From Clostridium neonatale (GTDB lineage Bacteria; Bacillota; Clostridia; Clostridiales; Clostridiaceae), in assembly GCF_001458595.1 (NCBI RefSeq), contig NZ_LN890327.1, forward strand, positions 202,178 to 266,177: a stretch of DNA of 64,000 bases, given 5' to 3'. A program made the position numbers and the translations under genes. How positions within the stretch are numbered: position 1 is the stretch's first letter; the number at the start of each line of letters is the position of its first letter. The notes under the pieces were generated by a model. The model was given only the letters and a program-made list of their open reading frames with translations, was not told the origin of the DNA and did no database searches. Shown piece after piece: positions 62,294 to 64,000 of this stretch.

Positions 62294-64000
62294 ATGATGA
62301 ATTTTTTTACTACATACGAATTATCTAAAATATGGGGAATTTCTGCAAGAAGAATTGCCTTATTATGCAGTCAAGGTAGGATAGAGGGAGCAATGTTGAA
62401 GGGAAAAACGTGGCTTATCCCTTCTGGCGTCCAAAAGCCTGAAAATCTGAGAAGTTTCAATAATATGAAGAATGATTCAAGAAAGGATATTGATATGAGT
62501 AAAATAAAAGAAGGATATGTGTATGATCCGGTAGCAAAGAAGCAGAGAAAGGCTACAGATGAAGAATATGTCAGACAAGAAATGATAAAAGTGCTTGCAA
62601 AGGAATATAATTATTCTTTTGAAGATATGGAAACAGAATTTGTAATTAAGGTTGGTAGTTCATCTAAGAGAATAGATATTGCAATCTTTGATGAGAATCG
62701 AGAACACATACAAGAAAACGTAAAATTAATAATAGAAACAAAATCACCAAAGATTGGATTGGCTGATAAGAAAGATGGGGTTGGCCAGTTAATATCATAT
62801 GTTGCAGTATGTCCGGATTGTATGTCTGGGTTATGGACTAATGGACCAGGATGTTTACGTCAGGTTGTTATGCGTGAAAAGATAGGAAGTGGAAAAGTAT
62901 CCGAAGTGGATACTGATATACCACGAGCAGGTCAAGTTATTTCAGGTGATAAAGGACCGAGAATTGAAGAACTTGTTCCAGCGACATCAGAGAGCTTGAA
63001 GTGGCGATTTAAAAAATGTCATGACATTATTGCTACAGCTGGTGACGATAAGATGACAGCTTTTTGGGAATTACTTAAAGTGATTGAAACAAAGATTGAG
63101 GATGAAAAAGAAGATAAAGAGTATGCAGAATTCTATGTTACTCCAAATGAGAGCCAGACACAGGATGGGATTAATAAGTTGAATAATCGAATTAATGGAT
63201 TATATAAAAGACTTATCGTCGATAGATATGATAAGTATCAAGGTTTTTTGGGAGATACAATTAATATTAGACCAGCATCTCTTTCAAGAATCGTTAATGA
63301 ATTGCAGAATTATTCATTACTTGAAACTAGTGCAACTATCAAAGGTGCTGCATATGAAGAAATTGTAGGTGCTAATTTAAGAGGTGACAAAGGAGAGTTC
63401 TTCACTCCGAGAGTTGTTATAGAGGCGGCAGTAGCAATGCTGGAAATTGAACCGGATGATATTTGTACTGATTTAGCATGTGGTTCGGGTGGTTTTATTA
63501 TTTCAATGTTAGAAGCAGGAAAAAGATCTATTTATAATAGATATAGTAAAAGAAAAGGTGATTTTAGCGAAGCAATTTATAGGGAACAGAGTCACTTCGC
63601 AGCAAACAATATTATTGCGAATGATATAAATAGAAATCTTGCGAATGCGTGCTCTATGAATCTGATGATGAATGGCGCTGAAACTGCTCAAGTGTTTAAT
63701 CAGGATATTCTTGAACCTGTTCAAAACTGGACATGTGATAATGCAGATGCTTTAAGAAAACTATATGGATTAAAAAAGGTTGAAGAATCAGGACATGTAT
63801 TTTATGTTGGAAACATTACCAAAATAGGTGCTAATCCTCCTTTTGGTAACAATATTATTAGAACAGAACAGTATGTTCTTGAACAGTTTGAATTGGCAAA
63901 AGATAAGACATCACAAATTGTTGAAATTTTATTTATAGAGAGAATTATTCAATTATTAGTACCAGGAAAAGGTCGCGCAGCGATAGTTGTTCCACAATCA
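62294..64000 (+). CDS. HTH / HsdR-N-like nuclease / N6-adenine methylase fusion (3' end outside window)
   Basis: The first 569 codons are visible. (1) Residues about 4-45, TTYELSKIWGISARRIALLC then QGRIEGAMLKGKTWLIPSG, form an excisionase/MerR-like winged HTH. (2) About 80-160 is a type I restriction R-subunit N-terminal (PD-(D/E)XK) domain: D128 in SKRIDIAIFD and E148-T-K150 in LIIETKSPK. (3) About 345 onward is an N6-adenine methylase: GEFFTPRVV, SAM motif DLACGSGGF (393-401) and catalytic NPPFG (514-518). Codon use (CCG, CGA, CGT, CGC) differs from the neighbours, which suggests transfer. Either of two adjacent ATGs may be the start. HsdS/HsdR partners would lie beyond the edge. Confidence 0.88.
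   Translation, partial: MMNFFTTYELSKIWGISARRIALLCSQGRIEGAMLKGKTWLIPSGVQKPENLRSFNNMKNDSRKDIDMSKIKEGYVYDPVAKKQRKATDEEYVRQEMIKVLAKEYNYSFEDMETEFVIKVGSSSKRIDIAIFDENREHIQENVKLIIETKSPKIGLADKKDGVGQLISYVAVCPDCMSGLWTNGPGCLRQVVMREKIGSGKVSEVDTDIPRAGQVISGDKGPRIEELVPATSESLKWRFKKCHDIIATAGDDKMTAFWELLKVIETKIEDEKEDKEYAEFYVTPNESQTQDGINKLNNRINGLYKRLIVDRYDKYQGFLGDTINIRPASLSRIVNELQNYSLLETSATIKGAAYEEIVGANLRGDKGEFFTPRVVIEAAVAMLEIEPDDICTDLACGSGGFIISMLEAGKRSIYNRYSKRKGDFSEAIYREQSHFAANNIIANDINRNLANACSMNLMMNGAETAQVFNQDILEPVQNWTCDNADALRKLYGLKKVEESGHVFYVGNITKIGANPPFGNNIIRTEQYVLEQFELAKDKTSQIVEILFIERIIQLLVPGKGRAAIVVPQS

Overview
The window is very AT-rich, uses Shine-Dalgarno sites close to AGGAGG, and carries sporulation genes (an alpha/beta-type SASP, a SpoIIB-like SPOR protein, a SpoIVFA-position protein and SpoIVFB), rubredoxin and a 2-oxoacid:ferredoxin oxidoreductase. 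This points to an anaerobic, spore-forming Clostridium sensu stricto, probably near C. beijerinckii or C. butyricum; the species is inferred from gene content only.

Layout. 1-2535 (minus): 2-oxoacid:ferredoxin oxidoreductase beta (cut by the window edge) and fused gamma/alpha subunits. 2536-5220: gene-poor, with rubredoxin, a decayed multicopper oxidase and tRNA-Trp. 5221-11441: a hypothetical protein, a SASP, a zinc-binding lipoprotein with a palindrome at its promoter, a membrane MutS-like ATPase, an exonuclease and a CBS-pair protein. 11473-13691 (minus): an envelope-stress-like PspA locus with a Cys-rich partner and a Ser-rich repeat membrane protein. 13969-18546: an S1-domain protein, pyruvate kinase and PepD.

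18725-40519 is the conserved Firmicutes shape, division and sporulation block: SPOR protein, maf, radC, mreBCD, PBP2, sfsA, minCDE, rodA, SpoIVFA-like, spoIVFB, radical SAM protein, DUF2344 protein, rng, rplU, prp, rpmA, obgE, yhbY. B. subtilis has the same order around spoIIB-maf-radC-mreBCD-minCD-spoIVFAB-rplU-prp-rpmA-spo0B-obg. Here spo0B is absent and SpoIVFA is reduced. nadD, yqeK, an LCP protein and an RluA synthase follow.

44893-45762 holds a frameshifted SUFU-domain pseudogene and a GC-richer structured RNA candidate with a strong terminator. 45814-53772 is a five-gene glycan operon: PTS EIIBCA, GH38 alpha-mannosidase, RpiR regulator, GH1 glycosidase, ROK kinase. Two identical TGAAAATAATTTCA palindromes lie upstream, and a cre-like site sits inside the promoter spacer. 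53962-61482: a LysR regulator divergent from asd, a DacA-like carboxypeptidase, ComEA, a triple 71-nt RNA-like repeat, a lipoprotein, a small membrane protein and RlmD. The last gene (62294 to the edge) is a restriction-modification protein joining an HTH, a nuclease-type domain and an N6-adenine methylase; its codon use suggests transfer.

The strongest leads for undescribed biology are the three 71-nt tandem units (58348-58635), the structured RNA at about 45550-45762, the 263-bp long inverted repeat at 40776-41038, and the HTH-nuclease-methylase fusion at the right edge.
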